Positions 52,470-63,044 of a stretch of DNA of 64,000 nt are shown piece after piece. Location of the stretch: positions 1 through 64,000 of the forward strand of contig NZ_BLID01000006.1 in NCBI RefSeq assembly GCF_009811315.1. Direction: 5' to 3'. Below the pieces are notes generated by a model. It saw only the letters and a list, made by a program, of their open reading frames with translations. It was not told the DNA's origin and did not search any database. The stretch comes from Vibrio atypicus (GTDB lineage: Bacteria > Pseudomonadota > Gammaproteobacteria > Enterobacterales > Vibrionaceae). The position numbers and the translations under genes are program-made. Position 1 is the first letter of the stretch, and the number at the start of each line of letters is the position of its first letter.

Positions 52470-53233
52470 TGTCTAAGGTATTGAATGCTCTGGATGTGTC
52501 AGAACAAAACCATCAGGCATCTATCCATACTCCTTTTTATTCACCTCAAACGATGGCATCTGCTCCGGCCAAGGCGAGTAAAATGGCGATTGCGGTCCTG
52601 ATTGCGGTACCTGCTGTATTAACTGCAGCTTGGAGTGGTTACCAAAGCTATCAAGACAAGCGTTTACAATGGCTGTCAACGAACCAAGCGCAAGTGGTGA
52701 CTCAAGAGGTGCCTTTTGAGTATAGAGAGCTGCCGTACCCTGAGTTTGACCATCTTACTTCGACCTCTGACTTGGATATGCCGTATGCTGAGACGTCACA
52801 AGCGCCGGTAGTGGCTCAGGTTACCAAGTCTGCAGTGGAGGAACCAGCGATAGAACCTATGCCTGAGAGTTCTTCAGAACCGTTTCTTGACCAATTGGAT
52901 CTCTCTGGTTTATCACCTGAACTGGCTTTGCGTGTAGAAAGCGCGCTAGGCAATGAGCAGTCGCGCCTTAATACAGAATCTAATAGTGCACTGTCTGATT
53001 TAGCTCAGCAGAGTGAGAAGTGGTATGGCAAGCTACCTGCTTTGAACTTCCAGACTCACGTTTATTCTAGTAACCCGACGAAACGTTGGGTGAAAGTTAA
53101 TGGGGTTGAATACGAAGAAGGCGATTGGATCAGTGACCGTATAAAGCTAGAAGCGATAGAGCAGCAAAGCTGTCAGATTCGCTTTGATGGCGAGTTGATT
53201 GAAGTCCCTGCTCTTTACGATTGGAAAGGGTAA
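52469..53233 (+). CDS. exeB: General secretion pathway protein B (ExeB/GspB)
   Basis: A 254-residue inner-membrane partner of ExeA. An N-terminal cytoplasmic tail, a membrane segment at about 38-56 (MAIAVLIAVPAVLTAAW), a proline- and acid-rich linker and a C-terminal periplasmic domain (about 180-254, VYSSNPTKRWVKVNG) like PilP/GspB. With ExeA it supports secretin assembly. Start overlaps the exeA stop. Confidence 0.9.
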   Translation: MSKVLNALDVSEQNHQASIHTPFYSPQTMASAPAKASKMAIAVLIAVPAVLTAAWSGYQSYQDKRLQWLSTNQAQVVTQEVPFEYRELPYPEFDHLTSTSDLDMPYAETSQAPVVAQVTKSAVEEPAIEPMPESSSEPFLDQLDLSGLSPELALRVESALGNEQSRLNTESNSALSDLAQQSEKWYGKLPALNFQTHVYSSNPTKRWVKVNGVEYEEGDWISDRIKLEAIEQQSCQIRFDGELIEVPALYDWKG

Positions 53234-53242
53234 CCCAGGTAC

Positions 53243-53272
53243 AAAAAAGGTCGCAGCAGCGACCTTTTTTAT
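53243..53272. terminator. Bidirectional terminator between exeB and the SH3 gene
   Basis: Perfect 12-bp stem AAAAAAGGTCGC (53243-53254) and its complement (53259-53270), loop AGCA, with A and T runs on both sides. Confidence 0.93.
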
Positions 53273-53285
53273 TATTCATTTGTGC

Positions 53286-53897
53286 TTACGCCCAACCTGA
53301 CGGTGAACGTTTTTTACGTGGCACAATGTGAGGCAGAATCAAACCAAATAGTAGGCCTAGACCCGCGACACCGCCACCATACATAAAGTACTTAAGCAGT
53401 AGATCATCTTTTTGTGTATCCAGCTTAGCGCGTAAGCTACGTACTTCTTCTTGAGCTGAAGACAGCTGCTGGCTCATATCGCTGTAGCCTTGTTCTAGCT
53501 CAGAGATTTGGCGGTTACGAGTAGCAAGAGATTCAACTAGACCTGCTTTCTCTTGATCAGAGGTTGAGCGAGCATTAGCTAACTTCTCTTTGGTTTCCGC
53601 TAGCTCTTTTTCGAGCTTTGGTAGGCGCAGCGCCATGCTTTCTTGGCTAGTGACAAATTTGCTTTCGACCCAACCTTTGCGGCCACGAGCATCTTGAATT
53701 TGGCTGTAACCTGATTCTTTATTCGTAGAAAGAAGTCTGACTTTATCACCTGCATCAATGCTTCCGATAATACGGTATTGGTTGTTTGGGCCAGAGTGCA
53801 TGTAAGTAAATAACTTATCAGCAATGTAGCGGTCTTGAGCCAGTGCCGTTGGAGCGGCGACTAAGGTAGCCAAAACCAAGAAAACCAGTTTTTTCAC
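53286..53897 (-). CDS. SH3 domain-containing membrane protein (YgiM-like, TIGR04211)
   Basis: A 203-residue protein with a signal peptide (1-20, ending ALAQ), a bacterial SH3 domain at about 22-90 (RYIADKLFTYMHSGPNNQYRI region), a coiled coil at about 92-165 and a C-terminal membrane segment at about 172-192 followed by basic residues. Same architecture as E. coli YgiM, which is also next to cca. Function is not known; the SH3 domain may bind cell wall peptides. Confidence 0.88.
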   Translation of the reverse strand: MKKLVFLVLATLVAAPTALAQDRYIADKLFTYMHSGPNNQYRIIGSIDAGDKVRLLSTNKESGYSQIQDARGRKGWVESKFVTSQESMALRLPKLEKELAETKEKLANARSTSDQEKAGLVESLATRNRQISELEQGYSDMSQQLSSAQEEVRSLRAKLDTQKDDLLLKYFMYGGGVAGLGLLFGLILPHIVPRKKRSPSGWA

Positions 53898-54052
53898 GGT
53901 AAATCCTTTAACAGTCTTATTGTCTATTTCTTGCTAATCCGAAATAGTAAGTAGTTTCTTTGTCTACTGCAACAAAGAAGGGAGGCTTAGCCTCCCTTTC
54001 TGTGTATTTGAGTCAATAATGACAGTGTGTTAACACATCACTGACGGATGAC

Positions 54053-55312
54053 TTAAGCGAACATCGCCTGAATGCCGTAGAAGAACACTACTGCAAGCAG
54101 TGCGCCTGCTGGTAGAGTAACAATCCAAGAAGCAACGATGTTACGTACTACGCCTAGGTTAAGTGCTGCAATACCACGAGCAAAACCAACACCTAATACC
54201 GCACCAACAAGAGTCTGAGTTGTTGAGATAGGTAGACCAGTGCCAGATGCTAGAACAACAGTACATGCTGTTGCAAGCTGTGCGGCAAAGCCACGGCTTG
54301 GTGTTAGCTCAGTAATACCTGTACCAACCGTTGCCATTACTTTATGACCTAGAGTTGCTAGACCAACAACAATACCAAAACCACCTAGAGGAAGAATCCA
54401 CCAAGCAATTGTGCTCTTACCGGTAATTTCACCCATGTGCTCAACCGTTGAAACAACAGCAGATAGTGGACCAATCGCGTTAGCAACGTCGTTTGAACCG
54501 TGGGCAAATGCCATCGCACACGCAGTGATAACCATTAGGACACTGAAGATACCCTCAACGCCGGCAAAACCGTGGTCATCTTCGCGACTTGCAAATTTCT
54601 TCTGAATATAGAAGTAACCGCCAGCCATAACTAATGCTGAAACCGCTGCTGCCCACATCCATGCTTCACCGTTAGAAAGGTGTAGACCAACGTGCTTAAG
54701 ACCTTTCTTGATAGTAACAAGTGCAATCACCATAGTCGTGATGAACATGTACACAGGTACGAAGCGTTTTGCGTTGAACAGTGGCTTTTCAGTATCAAAG
54801 ATCAGGCGTTGTGCGCTGACAAAGATAACGTAAGCAAAGAAACCAGAGATAACAGGAGTAATAATCCAGCTACCGACAATGCCTTGAACTGAGCCCCAGT
54901 CCACTGCTTCAGTACCGACAGACACACACGCAAAACCGATGATCGCACCGATAATAGAGTGAGTGGTTGATACTGGCCAGCCCATGTAAGATGCAAGTAG
55001 TAGCCATGTACCAGCAGCAAGAAGCGCTGACATCATGCCGTAGACAAGAACATCTGGTTGAGAAGCAAAGAGTGACGTTTCGATTACGCCTTTACGGATA
55101 GTGTCGGTTACTTCACCGCCTGCAAGGTATGCACCCGCAAATTCAAAGATCATTGCGATAATGATCGCTTGTTTCACGGTTAATGCTTTAGAACCTACTG
55201 ATGTACCCATCGCATTGGCTACATCGTTCGCGCCAATACCGATCGCCATCAGAAAACCGAAAGCTGCTGCAATAAGAATCAGGACAGTGCCGTAGTTCGC
55301 AAGGATATCCAT
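54053..55312 (-). CDS. pit: Low-affinity inorganic phosphate transporter (Pit family)
   Basis: A 419-residue inner-membrane permease. It has the two PiT signature repeats, GANDVANAMGTSVGSKAL near the N-terminus and GSNDVANAIGPLSAVV in the second half, and about ten membrane segments. It moves metal-phosphate with protons (or sodium). The start at 55312 (MDILANYGT) is supported by AGGT upstream; a frame back to 55360 adds an unlikely Cys-rich tail. It follows a DUF47 gene in the same direction, the typical pairing. Confidence 0.93.
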   Translation of the reverse strand: MDILANYGTVLILIAAAFGFLMAIGIGANDVANAMGTSVGSKALTVKQAIIIAMIFEFAGAYLAGGEVTDTIRKGVIETSLFASQPDVLVYGMMSALLAAGTWLLLASYMGWPVSTTHSIIGAIIGFACVSVGTEAVDWGSVQGIVGSWIITPVISGFFAYVIFVSAQRLIFDTEKPLFNAKRFVPVYMFITTMVIALVTIKKGLKHVGLHLSNGEAWMWAAAVSALVMAGGYFYIQKKFASREDDHGFAGVEGIFSVLMVITACAMAFAHGSNDVANAIGPLSAVVSTVEHMGEITGKSTIAWWILPLGGFGIVVGLATLGHKVMATVGTGITELTPSRGFAAQLATACTVVLASGTGLPISTTQTLVGAVLGVGFARGIAALNLGVVRNIVASWIVTLPAGALLAVVFFYGIQAMFA

Positions 55313-55441
55313 CGTAATACCTAGTTGTTGATAACAAGCGGAGCAAATTAGGCACGACAAAGCCCCTTCGGCGCGTCAATATTTATCGCCTAGCAGGGGA
55401 GTGCAATTAAGATGCTCTTCGTTATTTGGTTAACTTATGAT

Positions 55442-56122
55442 TTATGAGCGAGACAGCATTAGCTCTAGACGCGCGCCTACACGTTGCGCTTGGTCAGCTA
55501 TGCCACCTACCCATTCTAAAATTTTGTAAAGGAACATCACATCGATAGGATTCATATCCTGCTCGAGCTCCATCAATTGTTGACGAAGTTCAATTTGCAT
55601 TGCATCGGTGTCATCTTCGATTACGTCTAGTTGGTGGATCATTTCAGCCACAAGTGTTACTTCACGGCCTTTAAATCCAGTTTCCAATAACTCGTCGAGC
55701 TCATTGATTACTTTTTGCGCTTGATTCGCAGCGTCAAGACAACGCTTCACATACGCAATAAAGTTTTCTTGAAGAGGCTCAGGAATCATCAATTGACGGC
55801 CGTAAACACGACCAGCAATATCTTTTGCTAGGTTTGCCAGTTTGTCTTGCTGTGTCAGTAGCTCCAGCATATCGCTACGGTCAACAGGCATAAACAAACC
55901 GCGAGGAAGTTTAAGACGAATTTCGCGCTTTAAAACGTCGGCTTCTTTCTCTAGGTGAGAAATTTGTGCACGAATTTCAGATGCTTTCTCCCAATCACCC
56001 TTTGAACTTACTTCAAAGAAGTTGATTAGGTGAGAACAACATTCGTTCACACACACGACGTGGCGTTGCAAAGGTTTAATAGGGGACTTTGCAAATAACC
56101 CCATAATTGTATTTACTGGCAT
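55442..56122 (-). CDS. DUF47 family PhoU-like protein (TIGR00153)
   Basis: A 226-residue all-helical protein of the DUF47/TIGR00153 group, distantly related to PhoU. Seen are the conserved N-terminal FAKSPIKPLQRH, an acidic EIRAQISHLEKEAD helix and RLPRGLFMPVDRSDMLELL-like signature (LPRGLFMPVDR about 74-84). It is upstream of pit by 129 bases, and such pairs usually control or assist the phosphate permease. Possibly translated from MGLFAK a few codons in; the first ATG is kept. Confidence 0.9.
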   Translation of the reverse strand: MPVNTIMGLFAKSPIKPLQRHVVCVNECCSHLINFFEVSSKGDWEKASEIRAQISHLEKEADVLKREIRLKLPRGLFMPVDRSDMLELLTQQDKLANLAKDIAGRVYGRQLMIPEPLQENFIAYVKRCLDAANQAQKVINELDELLETGFKGREVTLVAEMIHQLDVIEDDTDAMQIELRQQLMELEQDMNPIDVMFLYKILEWVGGIADQAQRVGARLELMLSRS

Positions 56123-56326
56123 GGTCGTTCAACCTAATTAATATAACCTAAAAATAACATACACCAGTTAAGGCGAAATGTTGAGCGATGGCTATAAAGG
56201 CGCGCATGTTAACGCATTAAATCACTCATTAAAACTGTTTTAGATCATCATTCCGGCGATATTTCTTTCTTGCCGAGTAAGAAAATAGGCAATATCCTGT
56301 CCCTATCTGCTTTGAAAGGTACAACT

Positions 56327-57844
56327 ATGGAAACCGAGATAGAACTGAAGTTTTTTGTTTCTCCTGATTTTTCAGAGACTTTACGTCAAAAAATATCTGA
56401 AACCAAAGTCCTTCAGCACAGCTGTCGTGAGTTAGGCAATACCTATTTTGATACGCCGGATAACTGGTTGCGTCAACATGACATAGGCATGCGTATTCGT
56501 CGTTTTGATGACGTATTCGTCCAAACTGTGAAAACGTCTGGACGAGTGGTTGCTGGATTGCACCAACGACCAGAATTTAACGCTGAACACACAAGCAATG
56601 ACCCTGACTTAAGTTTGCACCCTGCTGACATTTGGCCGACAGGCAAACAGCCTTCACAGCTTCAATCTGAGCTTGTGCCGCTATTTTCTACCAATTTTAC
56701 TCGTGAGCAGTGGTTGGTGTGTATGGCAGATGGCAGCCAAGTCGAAGTCGCTTTCGATCAAGGTAAAGTAGAAGCTAATGGCAAAGAAGACCCAATCTGT
56801 GAAGTTGAGTTGGAGCTAAAATCTGGCCAAACTGATGCGCTGTTTACGCTTGCTCGTAGCTTCTGTGAATTTGGCGGCATGCGATTGGGTAACTTAAGTA
56901 AAGCGGCAAAAGGTTATCGCTTAGCCGCTGGCTATCAAGGTGATTCCGTGAAGCCTTTGGCTCTTATGAATACTGATAAGCGTGATACGGTTGAGTCTTG
57001 CTTTATTAACTCGCTAGAGCATGCACTATCTCATTGGCACTACCATGAGCAAATATATTCAGAGCGTGAGTCAATTGAAGCACTGCACGAAATCAAAAAC
57101 TCTATCAGCTTTATTCGTCAGGTCTTAACCGTATATGGCGGTGTTGTACCTCGCCGAGCAAGTGCGATTCAGCGCCAAGAACTAAAGTGGTTAGAGCAAA
57201 CACTAGAGTGGTTAAATGATTACGACTATCTAGAAGACCTACTTGATGATAAAGGCCACGCGCTGCGTAAGCTGGATGCTCGTAAGTTTTTGGTTGCAGA
57301 GCTGAAGCAAGTCCAAGAGCAACTGCCAAGTCGAGAAGAGCTACTTGAACTGCTAAATAGTGCTCGCTATACCGGGTTATTATTAGATTTGAGTCGCTGG
57401 ATTTTGACCCGAGGCTGGCAGCCATTCCTTGATGACAAGTCTCGTGAAAAAATGGCACTGAATATTGAGTACTTTTCTGTTAAGCAGCTTGATCGTACTT
57501 GGGCCGAGTTAATGGAAGCTTTTCCGCCAGAACGCAACTTAACAAGCCAAGATTATATCGACCAACAATATCGCTTGATGCGTAACCTCTACACTGGGGT
57601 GAGCTTTGCAAGCTTGTTCGATACCGAAGAGCGTAATAGTTTCCGATTACCATGGAGTGATTTGCTCCACGGCATTGATGACTTATTAAAGCTACGTACT
57701 TTGCAAAAGTTAGTGGAAAAACTTGAAGGCGAAGAGCGCGAGCAGCTAGAGCGTTGGTTATCTCGCCAAGAAAGTTCCATTCTACATGCGATGGAACAGA
57801 CGAGAGTGATCTGCATTGAAGCCGAACCTTATTGGCAAGATTAA
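56327..57844 (+). CDS. ygiF: CYTH-CHAD protein, inorganic triphosphatase YgiF
   Basis: A 505-residue protein with an N-terminal CYTH domain (EIELKF gives the ExExK motif at 4-8; ends near 200) and a C-terminal CHAD domain (about 215-500) with conserved histidines, which in the family binds polyphosphate. E. coli YgiF hydrolyses inorganic triphosphate. The start at 56327 (METEIELKF) is required by the motif; a longer frame to 56270 is not family-like. In E. coli it also lies upstream of glnE. Confidence 0.93.
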   Translation: METEIELKFFVSPDFSETLRQKISETKVLQHSCRELGNTYFDTPDNWLRQHDIGMRIRRFDDVFVQTVKTSGRVVAGLHQRPEFNAEHTSNDPDLSLHPADIWPTGKQPSQLQSELVPLFSTNFTREQWLVCMADGSQVEVAFDQGKVEANGKEDPICEVELELKSGQTDALFTLARSFCEFGGMRLGNLSKAAKGYRLAAGYQGDSVKPLALMNTDKRDTVESCFINSLEHALSHWHYHEQIYSERESIEALHEIKNSISFIRQVLTVYGGVVPRRASAIQRQELKWLEQTLEWLNDYDYLEDLLDDKGHALRKLDARKFLVAELKQVQEQLPSREELLELLNSARYTGLLLDLSRWILTRGWQPFLDDKSREKMALNIEYFSVKQLDRTWAELMEAFPPERNLTSQDYIDQQYRLMRNLYTGVSFASLFDTEERNSFRLPWSDLLHGIDDLLKLRTLQKLVEKLEGEEREQLERWLSRQESSILHAMEQTRVICIEAEPYWQD

Positions 57845-57854
57845 TAAGCGATGT

Positions 57855-57884
57855 AAAACGGGAGCCTTAAGGTTCCCGTTTTTG
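57855..57884. terminator. Bidirectional terminator between ygiF and the channel gene
   Basis: AAAACGGGAGCC (57855-57866) and GGTTCCCGTTTT (57871-57882) pair with one G-T pair, loop TTAA. The right arm includes the last codons and stop of the minus-strand channel gene. Confidence 0.9.
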
Positions 57885-58625
57885 TTGCTGCTCTATTTTA
57901 TCCAAACGTCTAAGTATCTCATCTTGCTTTTCGACCAACTCAAGCAGCAAGCGTTCTTTGTTGACTGAGCGAGAGGTTTGCGATTTGGATGGCGAGGTGA
58001 TCATTGAAGTGACTAAGCCTGAGATCATACCGAATAAGCCAACACCACAGACAATCAAACCTGCTGCAAGAATTCTTCCGCCATCGGTCACTGGGTAATG
58101 ATCACCGTAACCTACGGTTGAGATTGTTACTAACGCCCACCACATGGCGTCTCCGCCGTCTTTGATATTAGCGTTCGGTGAGTGGCCTTCAATAAATAGC
58201 ATCATACTGGAACCAATGGTTATGAGGATCACCATTAACAGCAATATCGAAGCCAGCGTCGTTTCGTGTTTGTTCTTCAATAACTGTTTGAAAACGCTAC
58301 GACTGGAACGGATCACTAAGATGACTCTGAGAATTGAAAACAGTCGCGCATAACGCAGAGGTTCGATCATTGGCAAGCTAGCGAGAAAATCGATCCAGTG
58401 CCGTTTCATAAATTGCACTCTATTTGTCGACCGGATCAAATCTACACTCAGTTGCAGGATAAAAATGCTACAGATTAGAAAGTCTAAGCCGATAAGAACC
58501 TGTCGAGTTTCTGGCTTCAAGGGAAAAAACAGCAGGCCCGAGATCACAAATAACGCCATGAATGACAAGATTAGTGATAACAAGCTCATCGGTTTAGTAT
58601 CGTCTTTGGTATTATCTCTATTCAT
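57867..58625 (-). CDS. Voltage-gated-like potassium channel protein
   Basis: A 252-residue membrane protein with six predicted segments. The pore filter TVGYGD is at 170-175 and is typical of potassium channels. An S4-like helix (about 91-109: RYARLFSILRVILVIRSSR) carries Arg at intervals of 3-7. The C-terminal tail is a charged coiled coil (about 225-252). There is no RCK domain. The ribosome binding site before 58625 is poor; a start at residue 13 (MSLLSLIL) is possible. Confidence 0.85.
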   Translation of the reverse strand: MNRDNTKDDTKPMSLLSLILSFMALFVISGLLFFPLKPETRQVLIGLDFLICSIFILQLSVDLIRSTNRVQFMKRHWIDFLASLPMIEPLRYARLFSILRVILVIRSSRSVFKQLLKNKHETTLASILLLMVILITIGSSMMLFIEGHSPNANIKDGGDAMWWALVTISTVGYGDHYPVTDGGRILAAGLIVCGVGLFGMISGLVTSMITSPSKSQTSRSVNKERLLLELVEKQDEILRRLDKIEQQQKREP

Positions 58626-58732
58626 ACGAGGCTCGAAATAAATATCAGTGCAATCAGGGAGGGTGAGCGATCAATTTCAATCACTCTATTATAAAGCACT
58701 GAAAATACAAAATTAGACTTAGTGGAGAACCA

Positions 58733-59992
58733 ATGATGACCAAAATGGCATTTAAACCTTGGGAACGTGTGATCACCGATGTTCGCCTTGTTCCTAAGAT
58801 GGTCATGCTAATGGTGTTCAGTACCTTACTGATTATCAGCAAGCAGCTTTGGGATGCGAGTACTTTTTACGACTCTCTTCTCGCCGCGACTCAAAGCGTT
58901 GAAATTGCCCAAGAACATTATGAAAGCTACCTCGTCCAGGTGGTATGGCAAACCGGTATATTAATCGTTGTGTTTGTTGCACTGCTGATGTTCGCTGCAC
59001 GCGTGATGTTACGCCAAACACAATACTTAAGTGACTCTATTAAGCTAATGGCGGACAAGAACCTGTCGATGCCAATTGAAATGCAGTGTAAAGATGAATA
59101 TGGCGATGTGGCGCGTGAACTAGAGAAAACGCGAAAGCAGCTACAAGATATGATCAAGCTGCAAATCAGTGCATCTCAAGAACTGGCGGGCTTAACGGAA
59201 GTGATGACCATCAGCATGTCAGAGACGAAAGAGTCCGCGCAAGAAGAGTTCAATGAGATCGATCAGCTTGCGACAGCGATGAGTGAGATGACCTCGACGG
59301 TTCAAACTGTTGCTGGCCACGCACAAAGCGCCTCTTCACTGACAGAAAACGCTTCAAACCAAGCCGAAACTGGCCAACGTTTCGTACAAGATACCGTGCT
59401 TAAGATCAGTGAGCTTTCTAAAGACATCGCTGCTTCTGCGCAAGCGGTGAATGATGTGGAAGACAGTGTTGGGTCTATTGGTAGTGTGGTTGGAACGATT
59501 CAAGGTATCTCTGAACAGACTAACTTACTAGCTCTGAATGCGGCGATTGAAGCGGCGCGTGCCGGAGAGGCAGGCCGAGGTTTTGCGGTGGTTGCCGATG
59601 AAGTTCGTAACCTTGCTCAACGCACCCAACAAGCAACAGTCGAGATTCAAGAAATGATCTCTCAGCTACAATCGAGTGCGAACTCTGCAGTTGAGCTTAT
59701 GGAAAAGAGTGTTGTGGAGGCCGCAGAAGGGGTTGATTTGGTAACTAATGCCGGCAGTGAACTGGATGGTATTGTGGGTCAAGTGAATCAAATCAATGAT
59801 ATGAACTTCCAAATCGCAACGGCGGCAGGCCAACAAAGCAGCGTGGCGGAAGAGATGAACCAGAACCTGACTAATGTTCGAGAGCTCGTCGAAGCCTCAG
59901 TAACCGTGGTGTCTGAACTTCTCGAAACCTCTGAGATGATGCAGCAAAACGCAGAGGAGCTCGATCAAAAGATCACTTCTTTTAAGGTCTAG
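58733..59992 (+). CDS. Methyl-accepting chemotaxis protein with minimal periplasmic loop
   Basis: A 419-residue chemoreceptor, shorter than the usual 520-550. Membrane segments at about 21-38 and 71-89 leave only about 32 periplasmic residues, so there is no classical ligand-binding domain. A HAMP domain (about 90-145) leads to the signalling domain, whose hairpin tip is [20 protein letters not shown] (within about 258-280). A methylation-helix pattern of Gln/Glu pairs is visible. Ends without a CheR pentapeptide. Single gene with its own terminator. Confidence 0.9.
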   Translation: MMTKMAFKPWERVITDVRLVPKMVMLMVFSTLLIISKQLWDASTFYDSLLAATQSVEIAQEHYESYLVQVVWQTGILIVVFVALLMFAARVMLRQTQYLSDSIKLMADKNLSMPIEMQCKDEYGDVARELEKTRKQLQDMIKLQISASQELAGLTEVMTISMSETKESAQEEFNEIDQLATAMSEMTSTVQTVAGHAQSASSLTENASNQAETGQRFVQDTVLKISELSKDIAASAQAVNDVEDSVGSIGSVVGTIQGISEQTNLLALNAAIEAARAGEAGRGFAVVADEVRNLAQRTQQATVEIQEMISQLQSSANSAVELMEKSVVEAAEGVDLVTNAGSELDGIVGQVNQINDMNFQIATAAGQQSSVAEEMNQNLTNVRELVEASVTVVSELLETSEMMQQNAEELDQKITSFKV

Positions 59993-60012
59993 CTTCTCAA
60001 CTTACTGTTAAT

Positions 60013-60045
60013 AAACGCCCACTCGCTACTAGTGGGCGTTTTTTA
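60013..60045 (+). terminator. Terminator of the chemoreceptor gene
   Basis: AAACGCCCACT (60013-60023) and AGTGGGCGTTT (60031-60041) form an 11-bp stem followed by T residues. Confidence 0.92.
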
Positions 60046-60102
60046 TTGGTATAAATAGAGCATTACCGTTTCTAGACTGGTATTTCTATACAAGGAAGAA
60101 TC

Positions 60103-62952
60103 ATGCAACTGCCAGAAAGTCTTGCCCCAATTTCCCAATCTGCCCTCGACTCCCTTTCGCAAACTGATGCTTTAGAACATTGGCCGCAGCCTCTACGTGA
60201 ACAGCTTAACTATGTGGCTGGCTTAAGTAAGTTTATCAGCGAGACGATCAATACTGACGAAAAACTGCAAGAAGTATTGCCGGAAATGTTGCTTGAAAAC
60301 TCTCGTCATGAACAGTATCGAGAGCGTTTAGCGGGCCTATTGGAAGAATGCAGCGATGAAATGCAAGGCCACCGAGTGCTCAGACAGTTCCGCAATCGTG
60401 AGATGGTGTATATCGCTTGGCGAGACTTCACTGCTTCATGGGATTTGAAACAGAGTTTAGAGCATGTTTCTCAGCTCGCTGAGGCGATGATTGTAGAGGC
60501 GTACCAGTGGCAATATAAAGCCTGCTGTGCATTATGGGGAACGCCAACTAATGCGCAGGGTGAAGCGCAGCCGATGCTAATTATTGGTATGGGTAAGTTA
60601 GGTGGCGGTGAGCTGAATTTTTCATCGGATATTGATCTGATTTTTACCTATCCAGAAAATGGTGAAACACAAGGTGCACGTCGTAGTATCGCCAATGCTC
60701 AGTTCTTTACCCGTCTTGGCCAACGAATTATCAAAGCACTTGATCAGCAAACCTTTGATGGTTTTTGTTACCGCGTAGATATGCGTTTACGCCCTTTCGG
60801 AGATAGTGGCCCACTGGTTATGAGCTACGCAGCTCTAGAAGATTATTATCAGGAGCAAGGCCGAGATTGGGAACGTTACGCCATGATCAAAGCTCGTGTG
60901 ATGGGGCGCGAGATGTACCCTGAGTATCAAGAATTGCGTCAAATGCTGCGTCCGTTTGTCTTCCGCCGCTATATCGACTTCAGTGCGATTCAATCTTTGC
61001 GCCGAATGAAGTCTATGATCAGCAGTGAAGTACGCCGTCGTGGTTTGAGTAATAACATCAAGCTAGGCGCTGGTGGTATTCGAGAAATTGAGTTTATCGC
61101 TCAAGTTTTTCAATTGATTCGTGGTGGTCGAGAGCCAAGTTTGCGTCAACGTGGTTTATTAGTAACGTTGGATGCGATTGAAGAGTTAGAACAGCTCAGC
61201 CAATCAGAAACAGGTCAATTGAGAGAGGCTTACCGCTATCTACGCCGATTGGAAAACTTACTCCAAGCGATGGCAGATAAGCAAACTCAGACACTGCCTG
61301 AAAATGATATAGAACAGTTACAGCTTGCTGTGGCGATGGGCTATTCCAATTGGGGTGAGCTACTGACCGATGTTCAGGGTCATATGGCCAACGTTCACAG
61401 TGTCTTTGCGAACCTGATCGGTGATGATGAGGAAGAGCAACAAGACATTGTCAAGCATTTTGTTGAACTGTGGGATATGGCAGCGAAGAAGGATGTGATT
61501 GAACATATTCTTGAGCATGATATTCAAGTGGAAGAGCCACAACAGATGGCGAATACCATTATTCAATTTAAGCAGGATCTCGCCAAAAAGACGCTTGGAC
61601 CACGTGGTCGTGAAGTTTTAAACCATCTGATGCCGAAGATTTTTTCTGCCATTTATTCACATAAAGATGCGCAATTTGGCTTGCCTCGTGTTCTTCATCT
61701 TTTGCATCGAATCGTTACCCGGACGACCTATTTGGAATTGCTTGATGAGCACTCTGCCGCGTTAACGCAATTAGTCCGTTTATGTACTGCTAGTCCGATG
61801 ATCTCAGAGCAGTTAGGTCGTTATCCGATCTTATTGGATGAGCTCATCGACCCCCAGCAGCTCTATAATCCGATTCCTCTAGAGAGCTACCGTACTGAAT
61901 TACGCGATTTCTTAGCTCGCATTCCTGAGGATGATATGGAGCAGCAAATGGAAGCGCTGCGCCAGTTTAAGCAGATTTGTATTTTACGTATTGCCGCTGC
62001 TGACATTGCTGGTGTTTTACCTGTAATGAAAGTGAGTGATCACTTAACCTATTTAGCCGAAGCGATTGTAGAGTCGGTGGTTGGTCAAGCTTGGCTGCAA
62101 ATCTCAGAAAAATATGGAGAGCCTACCCACTTAAAAGACCGTGATGGTAAAGGCTTTGCGGTAATTGGCTATGGCAAAGTAGGTGGTTGGGAGCTAGGCT
62201 ACAATTCTGATCTGGATATTGTCTTTATGCACGATTGCCCAGTGACGGCTTACACCGATGGCAAAAAAGAGATAGATGGTCGTCAGTTCTATTTACGCTT
62301 GGCGCAGCGAATCATTCATATTTTCTCGACTCGCACGGCATCAGGCATTCTATACGAAGTGGATACTCGCTTACGCCCATCAGGGGCATCAGGTTTACTA
62401 GTGAGCCCAGCAGAGGCGTTTGACGAATATCAACATCAAGAAGCGTGGACATGGGAGCACCAAGCGTTAGTGCGAGCTCGGATGATTTATGGTGATGATC
62501 CTTTGCAGCACGCGTTTGCTAAGACGCGTCATGAAGTCCTTGGCCTAGAGCGGGATGAAGTGAAGCTTAAAAAAGACGTCGCAGAAATGCGCGTTAAAAT
62601 GCGTGATCATTTAGGCGGCAAAAAAGCGGGGCGCTTTATGCTCAAACAAGACCCTGGTGGTATTACGGATGTAGAGTTTCTGGCGCAATATTTGGTACTT
62701 CGCTTTAGTCACGACAAACCTAAACTGACTCGCTGGTGCGACAATGTGCGAGTGTTTGAATCTATGATTGCTCAAGGTGTGATGGATGAAGATAAAGCGC
62801 TGGCATTGACGCATGCTTATACCGAAATGCGTAACCAGATCCACCACCGAAACCTACTTAATTTAGATGCTGATGTGGCAGAAGATAAGTTTATTGCTGA
62901 GCGAGAATTCGTGAGCAGTATATGGAACGAGTGGCTAACAGTTGAAGATTAA
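60103..62952 (+). CDS. glnE: Bifunctional glutamine synthetase adenylyltransferase/deadenylylase
   Basis: GlnE, 949 residues, adds and removes AMP on glutamine synthetase in response to PII and glutamine. Two nucleotidyltransferase domains are visible: [17 protein letters not shown] (about 163-179, deadenylylation) and [17 protein letters not shown] (about 688-704, adenylylation). Each is followed by a GlnD-type PII-uridylyltransferase helical region. Length matches E. coli (946). It lies 92 bases upstream of hldE. Confidence 0.97.
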   Translation: MQLPESLAPISQSALDSLSQTDALEHWPQPLREQLNYVAGLSKFISETINTDEKLQEVLPEMLLENSRHEQYRERLAGLLEECSDEMQGHRVLRQFRNREMVYIAWRDFTASWDLKQSLEHVSQLAEAMIVEAYQWQYKACCALWGTPTNAQGEAQPMLIIGMGKLGGGELNFSSDIDLIFTYPENGETQGARRSIANAQFFTRLGQRIIKALDQQTFDGFCYRVDMRLRPFGDSGPLVMSYAALEDYYQEQGRDWERYAMIKARVMGREMYPEYQELRQMLRPFVFRRYIDFSAIQSLRRMKSMISSEVRRRGLSNNIKLGAGGIREIEFIAQVFQLIRGGREPSLRQRGLLVTLDAIEELEQLSQSETGQLREAYRYLRRLENLLQAMADKQTQTLPENDIEQLQLAVAMGYSNWGELLTDVQGHMANVHSVFANLIGDDEEEQQDIVKHFVELWDMAAKKDVIEHILEHDIQVEEPQQMANTIIQFKQDLAKKTLGPRGREVLNHLMPKIFSAIYSHKDAQFGLPRVLHLLHRIVTRTTYLELLDEHSAALTQLVRLCTASPMISEQLGRYPILLDELIDPQQLYNPIPLESYRTELRDFLARIPEDDMEQQMEALRQFKQICILRIAAADIAGVLPVMKVSDHLTYLAEAIVESVVGQAWLQISEKYGEPTHLKDRDGKGFAVIGYGKVGGWELGYNSDLDIVFMHDCPVTAYTDGKKEIDGRQFYLRLAQRIIHIFSTRTASGILYEVDTRLRPSGASGLLVSPAEAFDEYQHQEAWTWEHQALVRARMIYGDDPLQHAFAKTRHEVLGLERDEVKLKKDVAEMRVKMRDHLGGKKAGRFMLKQDPGGITDVEFLAQYLVLRFSHDKPKLTRWCDNVRVFESMIAQGVMDEDKALALTHAYTEMRNQIHHRNLLNLDADVAEDKFIAEREFVSSIWNEWLTVED

Positions 62953-63044
62953 GCATAGATAACAAGATATGCGTTAAGGCAAGGGTTTAGGGCTGAAAAA
63001 CGCTGTGCTAAACTCTGGCCAGAATTAAATTTTGGAGATCGACA

